Shown: positions 1 to 7,894, numbered from the stretch's first letter. The stretch: 54,640 bases of DNA from Candidatus Eisenbergiella pullistercoris (GCA_019115665.1 DXDD01000102.1:1-54640); one strand, 5' to 3'. A program made the numbers and translations. The notes: generated by a model from the sequence alone, not told the origin.

Positions 1-99
1 CTGGGGCTTACTTTCCTCCTTGATGGCGGAAGGGATACGCCACCATGGATTATACTGCTGTAACACTTTTATGACCTGTTCATCGTTTACGATCGCCAT
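1..99 (-). CDS. AAA-type ATP-binding protein, N-terminal fragment
   Basis: Only the first 33 codons are in the window; the gene runs off the left edge on the minus strand. The ATG at 99 is preceded by GGAGGTG (104-110 read in reverse). The visible peptide begins MAIVNDEQVIKVLQQYNPWW. A short N-terminal helix followed by an NPWW motif is common at the start of clostridial AAA ATPases of the DUF4143-associated type, which have a Walker ATPase core and often a C-terminal nuclease-like domain. None of those domains is visible here, so the family call rests on the N-terminal motif alone. The divergent neighbour is the hydrolase starting at 403. Confidence 0.5.
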   Translation of the reverse strand, partial: MAIVNDEQVIKVLQQYNPWWRIPSAIKEESKPQ

Positions 100-402
100 G
101 ATGCACCTCCATAATATTATGATTCCAGAGAAATTCTGATATTATACTATGCGTTTAGAATAGACTATTTACAAAGTATATTATAATAATAGTAAAAACA
201 AATTGCAAGTTATATTATGAAAATAGAAAAGGAAGGAAAGATAATCTGGAGGCCGTCCGGCTTTTTGGGAAAATAACTTATGTCACCGTGCTGAAAATCA
301 GAGTTGACAGAAATGAAAAGAAGCGATAGATTTCTTTGAGAGAGAGAAGCTTCCGGCCCGTGCGCTGAGCTTTTCTGCTTTGGAAAGGAAAGACTGATTA
401 AG
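100..402. other. AT-rich divergent intergenic region
   Basis: This 303-bp spacer separates two divergent genes. It is much richer in A+T than its surroundings (about 140-235 in particular). A minus-strand -10-like TATAAT (reverse complement of 141-146) could serve the ATPase gene. No convincing plus-strand -35/-10 pair or hairpin was found for the gene at 403. Confidence 0.4.
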
Positions 403-1128
403 ATGAAAAGAAAACCATGGATCGGCCTTGTGCCGTTATTTGACCCGGACAGAGACAGCCTGTGGATGCTTCCGGGATATATGGAGGGCGTTCTGGCCGC
501 GGGCGGCCTTCCGGTGATGCTGCCTGCTGTGCAGGACAGGGAGAGTCTGGGGGAACTGGCGGACGGGCTGGGCGGTCTGATTTTTACCGGCGGCCATGAC
601 GTGGATCCGTCCGTTTATGGTAAGGAGCGCCTTCCGGAGTGCGGACGCAGCATCCCGGAGCGGGATCACATGGAAAAGCTGCTGCTTGAAGCCGCGCTTG
701 AGAGGGACCTGCCCGTTTTGGGAATCTGCCGCGGCCTGCAGTTTTTCAACGCGGCGCTGGGCGGCAGCCTCTATCAGGATCTGCCCACGCAGCATCCGTC
801 CGCGGTGGAGCATGAGATGAAGCCGCCCTTTGACGAAAGCGCGCATGAAGTGGAGATTCTGGAGCATACGCCGCTGCAAATGCTTCTTGGAAAAAAGACG
901 ATCGGCGTCAACAGCCGCCACCATCAGGCGGTGAAGGAGCTGGCGCCCTGCTTAAAGCCCATGGCGGTGTCTCCGGACGGGCTGATCGAGGCGGCCTGGA
1001 TGCCTGGAAAACGCTTCTTTCTGGCGGTGCAGTGGCATCCGGAGCATTCCTGCAGGAGGGATGAGAACAGTCAGGCCCTGTTCCGGGCGCTTGCGGAGGC
1101 GGCTGCGGGAAGGTGCGACCGCCCGTAA
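403..1128 (+). CDS. Gamma-glutamyl-gamma-aminobutyrate hydrolase family (peptidase C26)
   Basis: 241 residues, the normal size for the PuuD-like class-I glutamine amidotransferase family. These cytoplasmic enzymes hydrolyse gamma-glutamyl bonds, for example of gamma-glutamyl-GABA or folate-like gamma-glutamyl conjugates. The nucleophile elbow GICRGLQ puts the catalytic cysteine at C109. QWHPE supplies the H212/E214 pair. FTGGHDVDP near residue 61 is the usual oxyanion/glycine region. The ATG at 403 follows GGAAAGG (382-388). The gene stands alone with no polyamine genes beside it, so the substrate cannot be told. Confidence 0.85.
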   Translation: MKRKPWIGLVPLFDPDRDSLWMLPGYMEGVLAAGGLPVMLPAVQDRESLGELADGLGGLIFTGGHDVDPSVYGKERLPECGRSIPERDHMEKLLLEAALERDLPVLGICRGLQFFNAALGGSLYQDLPTQHPSAVEHEMKPPFDESAHEVEILEHTPLQMLLGKKTIGVNSRHHQAVKELAPCLKPMAVSPDGLIEAAWMPGKRFFLAVQWHPEHSCRRDENSQALFRALAEAAAGRCDRP

Positions 1129-1215
1129 GATACGGAAAATTCCGGCTTCTTCCGGTCGGGTTTTTGACTGTAAAAATTCTTGAAAAAATTTTTTGAAAAA
1201 ATTTGAAAAAAGTAC

Positions 1216-1244
1216 TTGCATTTCAGAGAAAGCTGTTGTATTAT
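1216..1244 (+). promoter_or_regulatory. Sigma-A promoter of tRNA-Glu
   Basis: TTGCAT (1216-1221), a 17-bp spacer, TATTAT (1239-1244). It lies about 45 bp upstream of the tRNA, with nothing else between. Confidence 0.8.
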
Positions 1245-1287
1245 AAACAAGTCGCACGGGTGACCGCCCGGTGACAGAGAAAGAAAT

Positions 1288-1359
1288 GGCTCGTTGGTCA
1301 AGCGGTTAAGACGCCGCCCTCTCACGGCGGAAACAGGGGTTCGATTCCCCTACGAGCTG
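1288..1359 (+). tRNA. tRNA-Glu (anticodon CTC)
   Basis: A 72-nt cloverleaf. The acceptor arm GGCTCGT pairs with ACGAGCT (the first pair is G-U). The D arm contains GGTCAAGCGGTTAAGAC. The anticodon stem CCGCC/GGCGG encloses loop CTCTCAC with anticodon CTC. The T arm is AGGGGTTCGATTCCCCT. The discriminator base is G and CCA is not encoded. It decodes GAG. It has its own promoter and terminator and is not in a tRNA cluster. Confidence 0.95.
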
Positions 1360-1392
1360 TTGTTCTAAAACAGAACAGCCCAACCCTGAAGG

Positions 1393-1425
1393 ATGCCGGA
1401 AGTCGTAAAGATTTCGGCATTTTTT
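1393..1425 (+). terminator. Intrinsic terminator after tRNA-Glu
   Basis: Stem ATGCCG (1393-1398) with CGGCAT (1415-1420), extendable by G-U/A-U pairs, followed immediately by a run of T (1420-1425). Confidence 0.75.
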
Positions 1426-1447
1426 GATTTTTGTTTTGTATATAGCA

Positions 1448-1456
1448 TGTTATAAT
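1448..1456 (+). promoter_or_regulatory. Extended -10 promoter candidate for the toxin-antitoxin operon
   Basis: TG (1448-1449), one base, then TATAAT (1451-1456) is an extended -10 element about 38 bp upstream of the first gene. No good -35 is visible. Autoregulation by the RHH or RelB-like product would be usual for such an operon but is inferred. Confidence 0.5.
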
Positions 1457-1493
1457 TGCGTATGATATAATCAAACGGGAAGAGGGTGAAGCG

Positions 1494-1688
1494 GTGGGAA
1501 GTATATATACGGAAGCACAAAAAGAAGCTACGAAGAAGTATCTGAGCAGTTTGAAAAATTTATCCATACGTGTAAAGCCTGAAGAAGCGGACAGATTGAA
1601 AAATGAAGCAAATAGAAGAAATATGTCTTTACGTTCTTTTATTTTGCTTGCAGTCAATGAAAAAATAGAACGGGAGGCGAAAAAATGA
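1494..1688 (+). CDS. Small ribbon-helix-helix-like protein of a toxin-antitoxin operon
   Basis: 64 residues. The N-terminal TEAQKEATKKY region followed by LSIRVKPEEADRLKNEA and a C-terminal SLRSFILLAV helix fits a ribbon-helix-helix/Arc-like DNA-binding fold: a strand, then two helices. The start is GTG at 1494, preceded by AGAGGG. The stop overlaps the next start as ATGA (1685-1688), so translational coupling is likely. It is probably the operon's transcriptional regulator or an additional antitoxin. Base composition is clearly more AT-rich than the genome average here, consistent with horizontal acquisition. Confidence 0.65.
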   Translation: MGSIYTEAQKEATKKYLSSLKNLSIRVKPEEADRLKNEANRRNMSLRSFILLAVNEKIEREAKK

Positions 1689-1909
1689 GTGATCGGGAAA
1701 GAGCGATGCAGCTGTTAGAATCTTTGCCAGACAATAAAATAGCGTATGTAATCGGATATATTCAGGGGCTGGCTGTTGACAGGGGCGAAGCCGAAGAAAC
1801 AGAACCGGATGAATGGGATCTGGCAATGATCAAAGATGCTGAAAAAGAGAGTGGCGGCCCTGGAATACCGATTGAAAATTTAGCGGCTGAATTGGGGATA
1901 ACATTATGA
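1685..1909 (+). CDS. RelB-like antitoxin of a type II toxin-antitoxin system
   Basis: 74 residues and acidic. The first half forms a helix around DNKIAYVIGYIQGL. The C-terminal IPIENLAAELGITL tail resembles antitoxin tails that lie on a RelE-fold toxin. It sits between an RHH-like gene and a RelE-like toxin with ATGA overlaps on both sides. Function is inferred from position, size and this tail: it should bind and inhibit the downstream toxin, and may help repress the operon. A division of labour between this protein and the upstream RHH protein is plausible but unproven. Confidence 0.65.
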   Translation: MSDRERAMQLLESLPDNKIAYVIGYIQGLAVDRGEAEETEPDEWDLAMIKDAEKESGGPGIPIENLAAELGITL

Positions 1910-2157
1910 CATACAGAATTATTATCGAGAAAAAGGCCGAAAAATTTATCAGAAAGCAGGAAAAGAAGGAACAGGAAAGACTGCTAAGGGCAATTTACCA
2001 ATTACCGGATGGAACCGACGTAAAAAAATTAAAAGGATTTGATTTATTTCGATTGCGAGTAGGCAGTTATCGTGTGATTTACAGTATAGATAACGAAATA
2101 AAGATTATAGCAATTAAAAATATAGATAATCGTGGAGATATCTATAAAAATCTTTGA
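1906..2157 (+). CDS. RelE/ParE-family toxin
   Basis: 83 residues, the right size for the RelE/ParE superfamily. The N-terminal YRIIIEKKAEKFIRKQ and the LRVGSYRVIYSIDNEIKIIAI beta-strand core are typical, with the conserved Arg/Tyr of GSYRVIY near residue 56. RelE members cleave mRNA in the ribosomal A site and ParE members attack gyrase; the sequence does not decide between them, though VGSYRVIY is commoner in RelE-type toxins. The ATG overlaps the antitoxin stop (ATGA at 1906). Confidence 0.85.
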   Translation: MTYRIIIEKKAEKFIRKQEKKEQERLLRAIYQLPDGTDVKKLKGFDLFRLRVGSYRVIYSIDNEIKIIAIKNIDNRGDIYKNL

Positions 2158-2205
2158 GCGAAGGAAATGCTTCGCTCAACAAGAGCAAACAGGGGTTTTG
2201 CTCTT
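2154..2205 (+). repeat. Two adjacent hairpins at the end of the toxin gene
   Basis: A perfect 10-bp stem (TTGAGCGAAG 2154-2163 with CTTCGCTCAA 2170-2179) overlaps the toxin stop codon. A second perfect 9-bp stem (AAGAGCAAA 2181-2189 with TTTGCTCTT 2197-2205) follows directly. Neither has a long T-run, so they may stabilise the 3' end or terminate weakly. Confidence 0.6.
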
Positions 2206-2228
2206 ATACTGACTATAACGTTGGGCAA

Positions 2229-2266
2229 ATAAAAATCCCCGCGGGCCTTACCGGCCCGCAGGGGAT
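2229..2266 (-). terminator. Intrinsic terminator of the 2274-2549 gene
   Basis: ATCCCC-GCGGGCC (2235-2247), loop TTACC, GGCCCGC-A-GGGGAT (2253-2266). On the minus strand the stem is followed by a T-run (AAAAA at 2230-2234 on the plus strand). Confidence 0.85.
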
Positions 2267-2273
2267 CTTTCTC

Positions 2274-2549
2274 TCAGTCTGCTTTCAGAATTTTCAGCTC
2301 CCGGAGCAGGTTGGCGCTGTCGATCATTCCCTGCTGATATGCCATCTCGATCAGTCTCCCGGCACATTCGTTCTGACAGTCGGTCAGCTCCTCGATCATT
2401 TCATGATATTCCTCCGGCACGCGGCCGTAGCATTCATCGGACGCCTTTTCCTGCTTCCGGCTCAGCTCCTGATATTCAGGGTCTGCCAGAAAAACCTCCT
2501 GCAGTCTTCCGGATATCACACAGTCCGCAATCTCATCCAGCATGCCCAT
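2274..2549 (-). CDS. Small uncharacterised helical protein
   Basis: 91 residues, predicted mostly alpha-helical, with heptad-like acidic stretches such as EEYHEMIEELTDCQNE. The pattern of a short N-terminal helix, a DPEYQELSRK segment and a central helical hairpin faintly resembles small Firmicutes DUF6809-type proteins, but this is not secure. No signal peptide or membrane segment is visible. The ATG at 2549 follows GGGAGG. It is a single gene with its own terminator, convergent with the toxin-antitoxin operon. Function unknown. Confidence 0.7.
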   Translation of the reverse strand: MGMLDEIADCVISGRLQEVFLADPEYQELSRKQEKASDECYGRVPEEYHEMIEELTDCQNECAGRLIEMAYQQGMIDSANLLRELKILKAD

Positions 2550-2710
2550 ATTTCCTCCCGCCTCCGCGGCGCGCGCGGATCTTTTTTTTGTGAACCATCA
2601 TATTGAATAAAGTGTATCACAATGCGGTTATTCCGTCTACAGTTTTATGGTAAACAGCTGCGAAGCAGCAAATGGCGCGGAGGGAACGGCAACTGTTTTC
2701 AGATTCCTTT

Positions 2711-5575
2711 CTAATCCTCCCTCAGCTCCTCCATGGTGCGGGTGACACCTCCGAAGGAGGCGTATCCGAAGCTGGCGGGTTTTCCGTCCGCGGCGGGGGC
2801 GAAGGACAGGCTGAGTCTGCGGGCGGCAAAGCCCGTGAAGGTGGCGCGAAGCTGCATCTGTCCGGTCTGGTGTCCGGTCATGCTGACATCCGCGCAATAG
2901 ACGGTATCCTGCAGGATGCTGTAGGAGAGCGTTTCTCTGCCGTCCCAGAAGGTGAGGCCGTCGTCGGTGTAATGCTGATAGACCGTTTCCGTCCGGCTGT
3001 CAGTCATGGTCAGCTCCAGAAAACCGCCGGCCTTTCCGGCAACGCGGTAATGGCGTTCGGGCGTTTCCTTCTGCCTGGCGGCAGCGGCGCGGAAGGCCTC
3101 ATAGGTGGTCCCAAAGGGGAGAATATCCGGAGTGGCCTGCGCTTTTACCGGGGCGCCGGGCGTCCTGTCCAGGAGGCGCACTCTGCGGAGACGGTGATGT
3201 TCGGTCCCGCGCTCCACCTCGTTCCACATACCCCGGCAGCTGTCCGGATGCCAGGAGAGGGGGGAGCAGTATACCCATTTTTCTTCCGGGTCGCCCAGGC
3301 AGACGCAGGGCAGTTCATAAAGAATGAGAGAGGCCCAGGCGTGGCAGTCGCTTCTGGCATCCGTATCGTTTTCCACGCAGGTGGTCATATGGTCGGAAAC
3401 CATCCTGCGCCACAGATTCCACAGATCATCGGTCTTTTCATACCATTCCGCCTTTTCCAGAGCCCGGAACAGATAAAACTGCATGGCTACGGAGCATTGC
3501 GCGAACCGCTCCGGATCGTCCAGAACGGTCCGGAGCATTTTTCTGCCCTCCCTGGCGGAAACCAGGCCGCAGAGGATGGCGAAGGCCTGACAATGGACGC
3601 TGTATTCCTCCACGCCGGGGCCGTCCTGAAGCAGGCGGATATGGGAGCCGTCCGGCAGGGCATATTCTCCCATACAGGAGGAAAGCAGGGCTTCTCTCAA
3701 CGCGCCGGCGCGGCCTTCGTATTCCCGGGCGGTATCCGGGCGGCCCGCATAGCGGCACAGCTCCTTCGCGGCGTCAAGCCCCAGGAGGTACAGAAGGCTT
3801 TCCATGGTGATGGAACCGGTCTTCTGAAGGCAGGCGGTGGGGACGCCGCCCGTTTTGTCCCACTGAGGCGTCCAGTCGATGAAGGACCAGTAAGGCGCTT
3901 CAAAATGAGGGCCTCCGACCTTCGCGACCAGTCCGTTTTCCGCCCGGTTCGCGTCGAAGAAGCCAAGAACGCCATCCACGGCGGGAAGGTGCCTTCGGAT
4001 CAGCTCTCTGTCTCCGAAATACATCATGTGGTCGTGAAGCATCAGGATGTAGTAAATGGAGAAGCCCGGGATCACGTTGGTCCTTACGGAAGGAGCGCAG
4101 CTGTTCAGCAGCCCGTCGCTTCGCTGGGACAGGCGGAAATCCTCCATGGTCCTGCGGGCGAGCCGGTCGTCCGCGGAAACCGCGTAGGTATAGAGGATTT
4201 CGGAACGGGCGTCCATGGCATACTGCAGCTGTTCATAAAAGGGACAGTCAAAATAGGTTTCCTGCATACATCTGCGCAGCGTCCGTTCGCTGATCTCCCA
4301 GACGGCGTTCAGGCTTTCATCCGAGGTTTCCACCCGCGTTTTTACCTCCAGCGGATAACCGGTTTCCCTGTAACCCGCGGCAGAAAGCCGCAGAGGCTGC
4401 TCTGCCGTTTCAATGGTCAGTCCCACATACCGGAAGGTGCGGAACCAGTAGGATTCCCAGGTTTCCGGAAGGCTGTCCGTTCCCCAGCCGGTCACACGAT
4501 AATGGTCGCTCATGCCGTGAAGCCTGCCGTTCTTCCAGTCTGTCCGGTCGCCCTTTGTCCACACGGAAGGCTTTTCCGGGCCATCGGGAAAGGCTTCATA
4601 CGCATAGCACTCCGCCGTATGGATGGTGATGCGGCTTCCCGCCCCTTCCAGGAAGGACAGATGGAGATATCCTGAAGTCAGTTCTCCGGCGTCCAGCTCC
4701 ACGGTCAGCCGGAAGCGCGGCGGAACGGTCAGGAAAGACTGCCCGGAAAGAAGCCCGATCCATTCCGCTTCTTCCGCCGGATCCGGCAGACGGGGGAAGG
4801 AAGGGACGCAGCCGGAAGCGCTGCCGTGGCCTGTTTCGCGGGCAGTGCCGGAAGCGTTTCCACATCCTGCATCGCGGATGGGGTCTGCTTCCCGGACGCA
4901 GACCGGCTTTTGGAAGGTCTTTTCTGTGTGCTTCATATAGGGAATGGGGCGTTCCTTCAGGTAGAAGGGGCTCTCGGCGATCCGGGTATTCCGGTAAGAA
5001 ACCGGGTAGGGGACCGCGTCCGTCCAGCCCTTATCCTCCCGATAGCCGGGCAGCATCCAGCCCTTCATCCAGTCTGCCTGAGCGGCATTTTCCAGAATGT
5101 GCAGGGGCGCCTGGCGGAAAGGCTCTCCCGTGAAGGAAATGCCGTTCTGGAGCCGGCATTTCCAGCCGGAGCGGGCATCCAGGGAATCGGAATCATCGGA
5201 GCCGTTCCGCGGGATTTCCTCCACGTACAGGCAGGGCGTTTCCGTGCGGTACAGGCTGTGATTGCGCCGCGCCATGTCTGCCGGGTAGCGGAGCACCTCC
5301 ACGGCGAGGACGTTTTCGCCGGGAACCAGCCAGGCGGACAGATCTGCCTGATCAAAAAACCAGATTTCCGCATTTCCCTTGCAGGGACCCTCCTGCAGAA
5401 ATAAGCCGTTCAGATACAGCTTATACCGGGAGTCCGCCGTGATCCGGATGCGCCGAAGGGCGGGAAGCTCATGGATGGTGAAAGCTCTGCGGAAGCAGAT
5501 GATATGCGGCTGCGCGTTTTCCGCTTCTCCCCAGGGAGAAAGCCAGATCCAGTTGGTGCGGGTGTCTGTGTCCAT
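2711..5575 (-). CDS. Alpha-L-rhamnosidase (GH78 family)
   Basis: 954 residues. It should remove terminal alpha-L-rhamnose from plant glycosides or pectic side chains. N-terminal beta-sandwich modules (WIWLSPWGEAENAQPHIICF onward) precede an (alpha/alpha)6 catalytic barrel that begins around TFDCPFYEQLQYAMDARSE-like sequence; DCPFYEQLQYAMDARSE matches the GH78 acidic motif, and FIDWTPQWDK follows later. No signal peptide is seen, so the enzyme is likely cytoplasmic. I chose the ATG at 5575 because GAGGAGG sits 8 bp upstream; the open frame continues upstream to 6688 but lacks coding character and lies antisense to the EamA gene. A glycine/alanine/serine-rich linker around 4800-4870 looks expanded. 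Confidence 0.85.
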   Translation of the reverse strand: MDTDTRTNWIWLSPWGEAENAQPHIICFRRAFTIHELPALRRIRITADSRYKLYLNGLFLQEGPCKGNAEIWFFDQADLSAWLVPGENVLAVEVLRYPADMARRNHSLYRTETPCLYVEEIPRNGSDDSDSLDARSGWKCRLQNGISFTGEPFRQAPLHILENAAQADWMKGWMLPGYREDKGWTDAVPYPVSYRNTRIAESPFYLKERPIPYMKHTEKTFQKPVCVREADPIRDAGCGNASGTARETGHGSASGCVPSFPRLPDPAEEAEWIGLLSGQSFLTVPPRFRLTVELDAGELTSGYLHLSFLEGAGSRITIHTAECYAYEAFPDGPEKPSVWTKGDRTDWKNGRLHGMSDHYRVTGWGTDSLPETWESYWFRTFRYVGLTIETAEQPLRLSAAGYRETGYPLEVKTRVETSDESLNAVWEISERTLRRCMQETYFDCPFYEQLQYAMDARSEILYTYAVSADDRLARRTMEDFRLSQRSDGLLNSCAPSVRTNVIPGFSIYYILMLHDHMMYFGDRELIRRHLPAVDGVLGFFDANRAENGLVAKVGGPHFEAPYWSFIDWTPQWDKTGGVPTACLQKTGSITMESLLYLLGLDAAKELCRYAGRPDTAREYEGRAGALREALLSSCMGEYALPDGSHIRLLQDGPGVEEYSVHCQAFAILCGLVSAREGRKMLRTVLDDPERFAQCSVAMQFYLFRALEKAEWYEKTDDLWNLWRRMVSDHMTTCVENDTDARSDCHAWASLILYELPCVCLGDPEEKWVYCSPLSWHPDSCRGMWNEVERGTEHHRLRRVRLLDRTPGAPVKAQATPDILPFGTTYEAFRAAAARQKETPERHYRVAGKAGGFLELTMTDSRTETVYQHYTDDGLTFWDGRETLSYSILQDTVYCADVSMTGHQTGQMQLRATFTGFAARRLSLSFAPAADGKPASFGYASFGGVTRTMEELRED

Positions 5576-5797
5576 TCTTAAATCCTCCTCATCTGATGTA
5601 AGACTCCATTTCTTTGCAGTTATTTTAATATGACGGCCCGCCGTCTGCCAAGGAGGGAAGGAAAGAAACTTCAATTTCCCATAGAAACAGATGAAATATG
5701 GCTGTGTGCCGTTTTTGGCCGGAAGAAAGACGCCCCGCCCCTTGACAGAAGGGGTATGATAAGGGCAGGAGTATGAGAGACCGGAGGTAGATAAAAA

Positions 5798-6664
5798 ATG
5801 TGGCTTCTTTTTGCTGTCGGCTCCGCGTTTTTCGCGGGCGTAACATCGATCCTTGCCAAATGCGGGATCCGGAAAACGGATTCCACCGTGGCGACCGCAG
5901 TGCGGACCGTGGTGGTGCTGCTTTTTTCCTGGATCATGGTCCTGGCCGCCGGCTCCCTGGACCAGATCGGCTCCATCGGCGCGGATACGCTGTTGTTTCT
6001 GGTCCTTTCCGGGGCGGCTACGGGGGCGTCCTGGCTGTGCTATTTCCGGGCGCTGCAGCTGGGAGACATCAACAAGGTGGTTCCCATTGACAGGTCCAGC
6101 ACGGTGCTGACGATCCTTCTGGCGCTGATTTTTCTGGGCGAGGGGATTTCTCTGCCGAAGACGCTGGCGGTCTTTGGAATCGCCGCCGGAATTTTTCTGA
6201 TGATCGAGAAAAAGGATGTGGCGGATTCCGAAAGACAGGCGGGAAAGGGATGGTTTTTCTATGCCGCCGGCTCGGCCTTTTTCGCCAGCCTGACGGCCAT
6301 TCTCGGAAAAGTGGGCATCTCCGGCGTGGAATCCAATCTGGGAACGGCGATCCGCACCTGTGTGGTGCTGGTGATGGCCTGGCTCATGGTGGCCGTGCAG
6401 AAGAAAGGGAAGGAGGCGCGCGCCATTCCGAAGAGAGAGCTCCTGTTTATCTGTCTTTCCGGGGTGGCCACGGGAGCGTCCTGGCTGTGCTACTACCGGG
6501 CGCTTCAGGACGGCCCGGCGAGCATCGTGGCTCCCGTGGACAAGCTGAGCGTGCTGGTCACAGTGGCCTTTTCCCGGCTGGTATTCGGGGAAAAACTCGG
6601 CAGGAGAGCAGCGGCCGGGCTGCTGCTTCTGACACTGGGAACCGTGGCGATGGCGCTGCTTTAG
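5798..6664 (+). CDS. EamA/DMT-family transporter
   Basis: 288 residues and about ten transmembrane helices in two internally repeated EamA domains. Each half contains a near-identical block: SGAATGASWLCYFRALQLGD in the first half and SGVATGASWLCYYRALQDG in the second. This is the typical two-fold drug/metabolite transporter architecture in the cytoplasmic membrane. The family exports or imports amino acids, sugars and other metabolites; the substrate cannot be read from sequence. GGAGGT (5783-5788) sets the ATG at 5798. It is divergent from the rhamnosidase and convergent, 16 bp apart, with the YbaK-like gene. Confidence 0.85.
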   Translation: MWLLFAVGSAFFAGVTSILAKCGIRKTDSTVATAVRTVVVLLFSWIMVLAAGSLDQIGSIGADTLLFLVLSGAATGASWLCYFRALQLGDINKVVPIDRSSTVLTILLALIFLGEGISLPKTLAVFGIAAGIFLMIEKKDVADSERQAGKGWFFYAAGSAFFASLTAILGKVGISGVESNLGTAIRTCVVLVMAWLMVAVQKKGKEARAIPKRELLFICLSGVATGASWLCYYRALQDGPASIVAPVDKLSVLVTVAFSRLVFGEKLGRRAAAGLLLLTLGTVAMALL

Positions 6665-6680
6665 GCTTTGTTCCAGTTTT

Positions 6681-7172
6681 TTACTCAATCCTGACCGGGC
6701 GGATGGGATTTCCGTGCTCTTCTATGACGCGGACCAGGTCATGAAACGCAAGCCAGATGGTGGCCGTATTGTCGTTGGGATGCACGCCGATCAGTCCCGG
6801 CGCCTCCCGGAAGGCTTCGTCCGGAAAAAACTGCACGCGGCGTCCCTCGTCGTTTAAAAGGCCGAGGGGCGTGACCGCGCCCGGAATCAGGCCAAGCAGG
6901 GAGGCAAGGTCTTCCGCGGAAGCGAAGGAGAGAGGGCGGGTGTGCTGCTTCCTGCGAAACTCCTTCAGATCCACGCGTTTGTTTCCCTTTACCGTAATGA
7001 GATAATAGTTCTGTTTCTTATCGTCGCGCACGAAGAGGTTTTTGGCCTCCGCCTCCGGATGAGGGAGGATGAGGCCGGAAGCCTCTTCCATGTTATAGAC
7101 GGCCCTGTGCTCCGTGATCTCATACCGGATTCCCCGGCGGTTCAGATATTCGTAAACTTCCTGTTTGTTCAT
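6681..7172 (-). CDS. YbaK/PrdX-type aminoacyl-tRNA deacylase
   Basis: 163 residues from the chosen ATG at 7172. The open frame extends to 7268, but GAAAGGA just upstream of 7172 and the usual family N-terminus (MNKQEVYEYLNRRGIRYEI) favour the inner start. The YbaK/ProX fold is recognised from AEAKNLFVRDDKKQNYYLI (catalytic-type lysine), GNKRVDLKEFR and GLIPGAVTPLGLLND. PrdX-like proteins hydrolyse mischarged prolyl-tRNA in trans, for example Ala- or Cys-tRNA(Pro). The leader just upstream has a duplicated 21-nt unit. Confidence 0.85.
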   Translation of the reverse strand: MNKQEVYEYLNRRGIRYEITEHRAVYNMEEASGLILPHPEAEAKNLFVRDDKKQNYYLITVKGNKRVDLKEFRRKQHTRPLSFASAEDLASLLGLIPGAVTPLGLLNDEGRRVQFFPDEAFREAPGLIGVHPNDNTATIWLAFHDLVRVIEEHGNPIRPVRIE

Positions 7173-7173
7173 G

Positions 7174-7215
7174 GATGGGTTCCTTTCTGACAAAGATGGC
7201 TTTCTTTCCGATAAG
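7174..7215. repeat. 21-nt tandem duplication in the ybaK-like leader
   Basis: Two diverged 21-nt units (7174-7194 and 7195-7215), each beginning GATGG and containing a TTTC..GA.AA core. The copy nearer the gene contains its ribosome-binding site. Confidence 0.6.
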
Positions 7216-7362
7216 GCAGATACAGCGCCTGGCTTCCTTAATACTATCACTGTTTTCCGGCTTTTCAAAGATAAAATCCTGTGTCCGCCGGCAGACCGGC
7301 GAACGGCAGTCTGCGGCGTCCTGAAAAAGCCGGAAGAAAACGGCCGCGGAAGGATTCAGCCT

Positions 7363-7421
7363 GGAAGCATTCCGGGAAAATACTCCATGGCAGCATTCCA
7401 TGGAAGCATTCCATGGAATCC
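7363..7421. repeat. 13-nt tandem repeats with palindromic CCATGG
   Basis: GG.AGCATTCCAT recurs at 7389 and 7402 with a partial third at 7415 (13-nt period), plus an isolated GGAAGCATTCC at 7363. The units contain self-complementary ATTCCATGGAAT-like sequence. Confidence 0.65.
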
Positions 7422-7432
7422 TTTCATGCCCG

Positions 7433-7741
7433 TACGGTTGAAAAATGAAAAAATGGATCTGTAACCGTACAAAAATCCAATTTTTACGGATCCAATTCCG
7501 GAAAATACTATTCTGAACCGTATTTTTTATGGTGTGATACGGTTAAAAAATCCAAAAATCTGTTTTTAACCGTACCGGATAGTCCGAAAGTACGGTTACA
7601 GATGAGAAAATCAGGTATCTAACCGTACTGACGACAAAACAGGAGCAAAAAGTACGGTTAAGAAGCGGAAAATCTCTTTTGTAACCGTCAGAGGCGGCTT
7701 TTGATACGGTTATATACCGCAGATCTTCAGTTTGAACCGTA
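7433..7741 (+). repeat. Palindromic array 1: six TACGG-N27-CCGTA units
   Basis: Left arms (TACGGTT) start at 7433, 7485 (TACGGAT), 7538, 7591, 7653 and 7705. Right arms (AACCGTA) start at 7463, 7516, 7568, 7621, 7683 (AACCGTC) and 7735. The period is 52-53 bp except one step of 62. Arms are fully complementary over 7 bp and up to 12 bp in unit 3. Loops are A/T-rich and differ between units. The array lies in the divergent spacer between the ybaK-like gene and the ABC operon promoter. The period is not a multiple of three, so it does not code. Confidence 0.9.
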
Positions 7742-7756
7742 CAGGGGCATCCTGCC

Positions 7757-7875
7757 CCGCGGAAACGCTGCCATTTATTTTGAAAAAGCATCCATCCCCG
7801 CGGAAACGCTGCCATCCCGCCGGAAAAGCAACTATTCCGCCGGAAACGCTGCCACCCCGCCGGAAAAGGACCCGG
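7757..7875. repeat. 20-nt GC-rich tandem repeats
   Basis: About six units beginning near 7757, 7777 (diverged), 7798, 7817, 7837 and 7857. The consensus is approximately CCGCCGGAAACGCTGCCAT. They lie immediately downstream of array 1 and end just before the promoter at 7895. Confidence 0.8.
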
Positions 7876-7894
7876 AAAAGCCTCCGGAAGCCTC

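Noticed and set aside
2672..4675. Long plus-strand open frame of 667 codons
   Set aside because: It lies wholly antisense to the GH78 gene, whose motifs are clear; the translated product has no recognisable domain and arises from GC-rich third positions.
5742..5760. TTGACA/TATGAT promoter for the EamA gene
   Set aside because: The two elements are only 7 bp apart; no -10 at proper spacing was found.
5576..6688. Upstream extension of the rhamnosidase frame
   Set aside because: The frame stays open but is antisense to the EamA gene and rich in Gln/His/Arg without domains; a strong ribosome-binding site marks the start at 5575.
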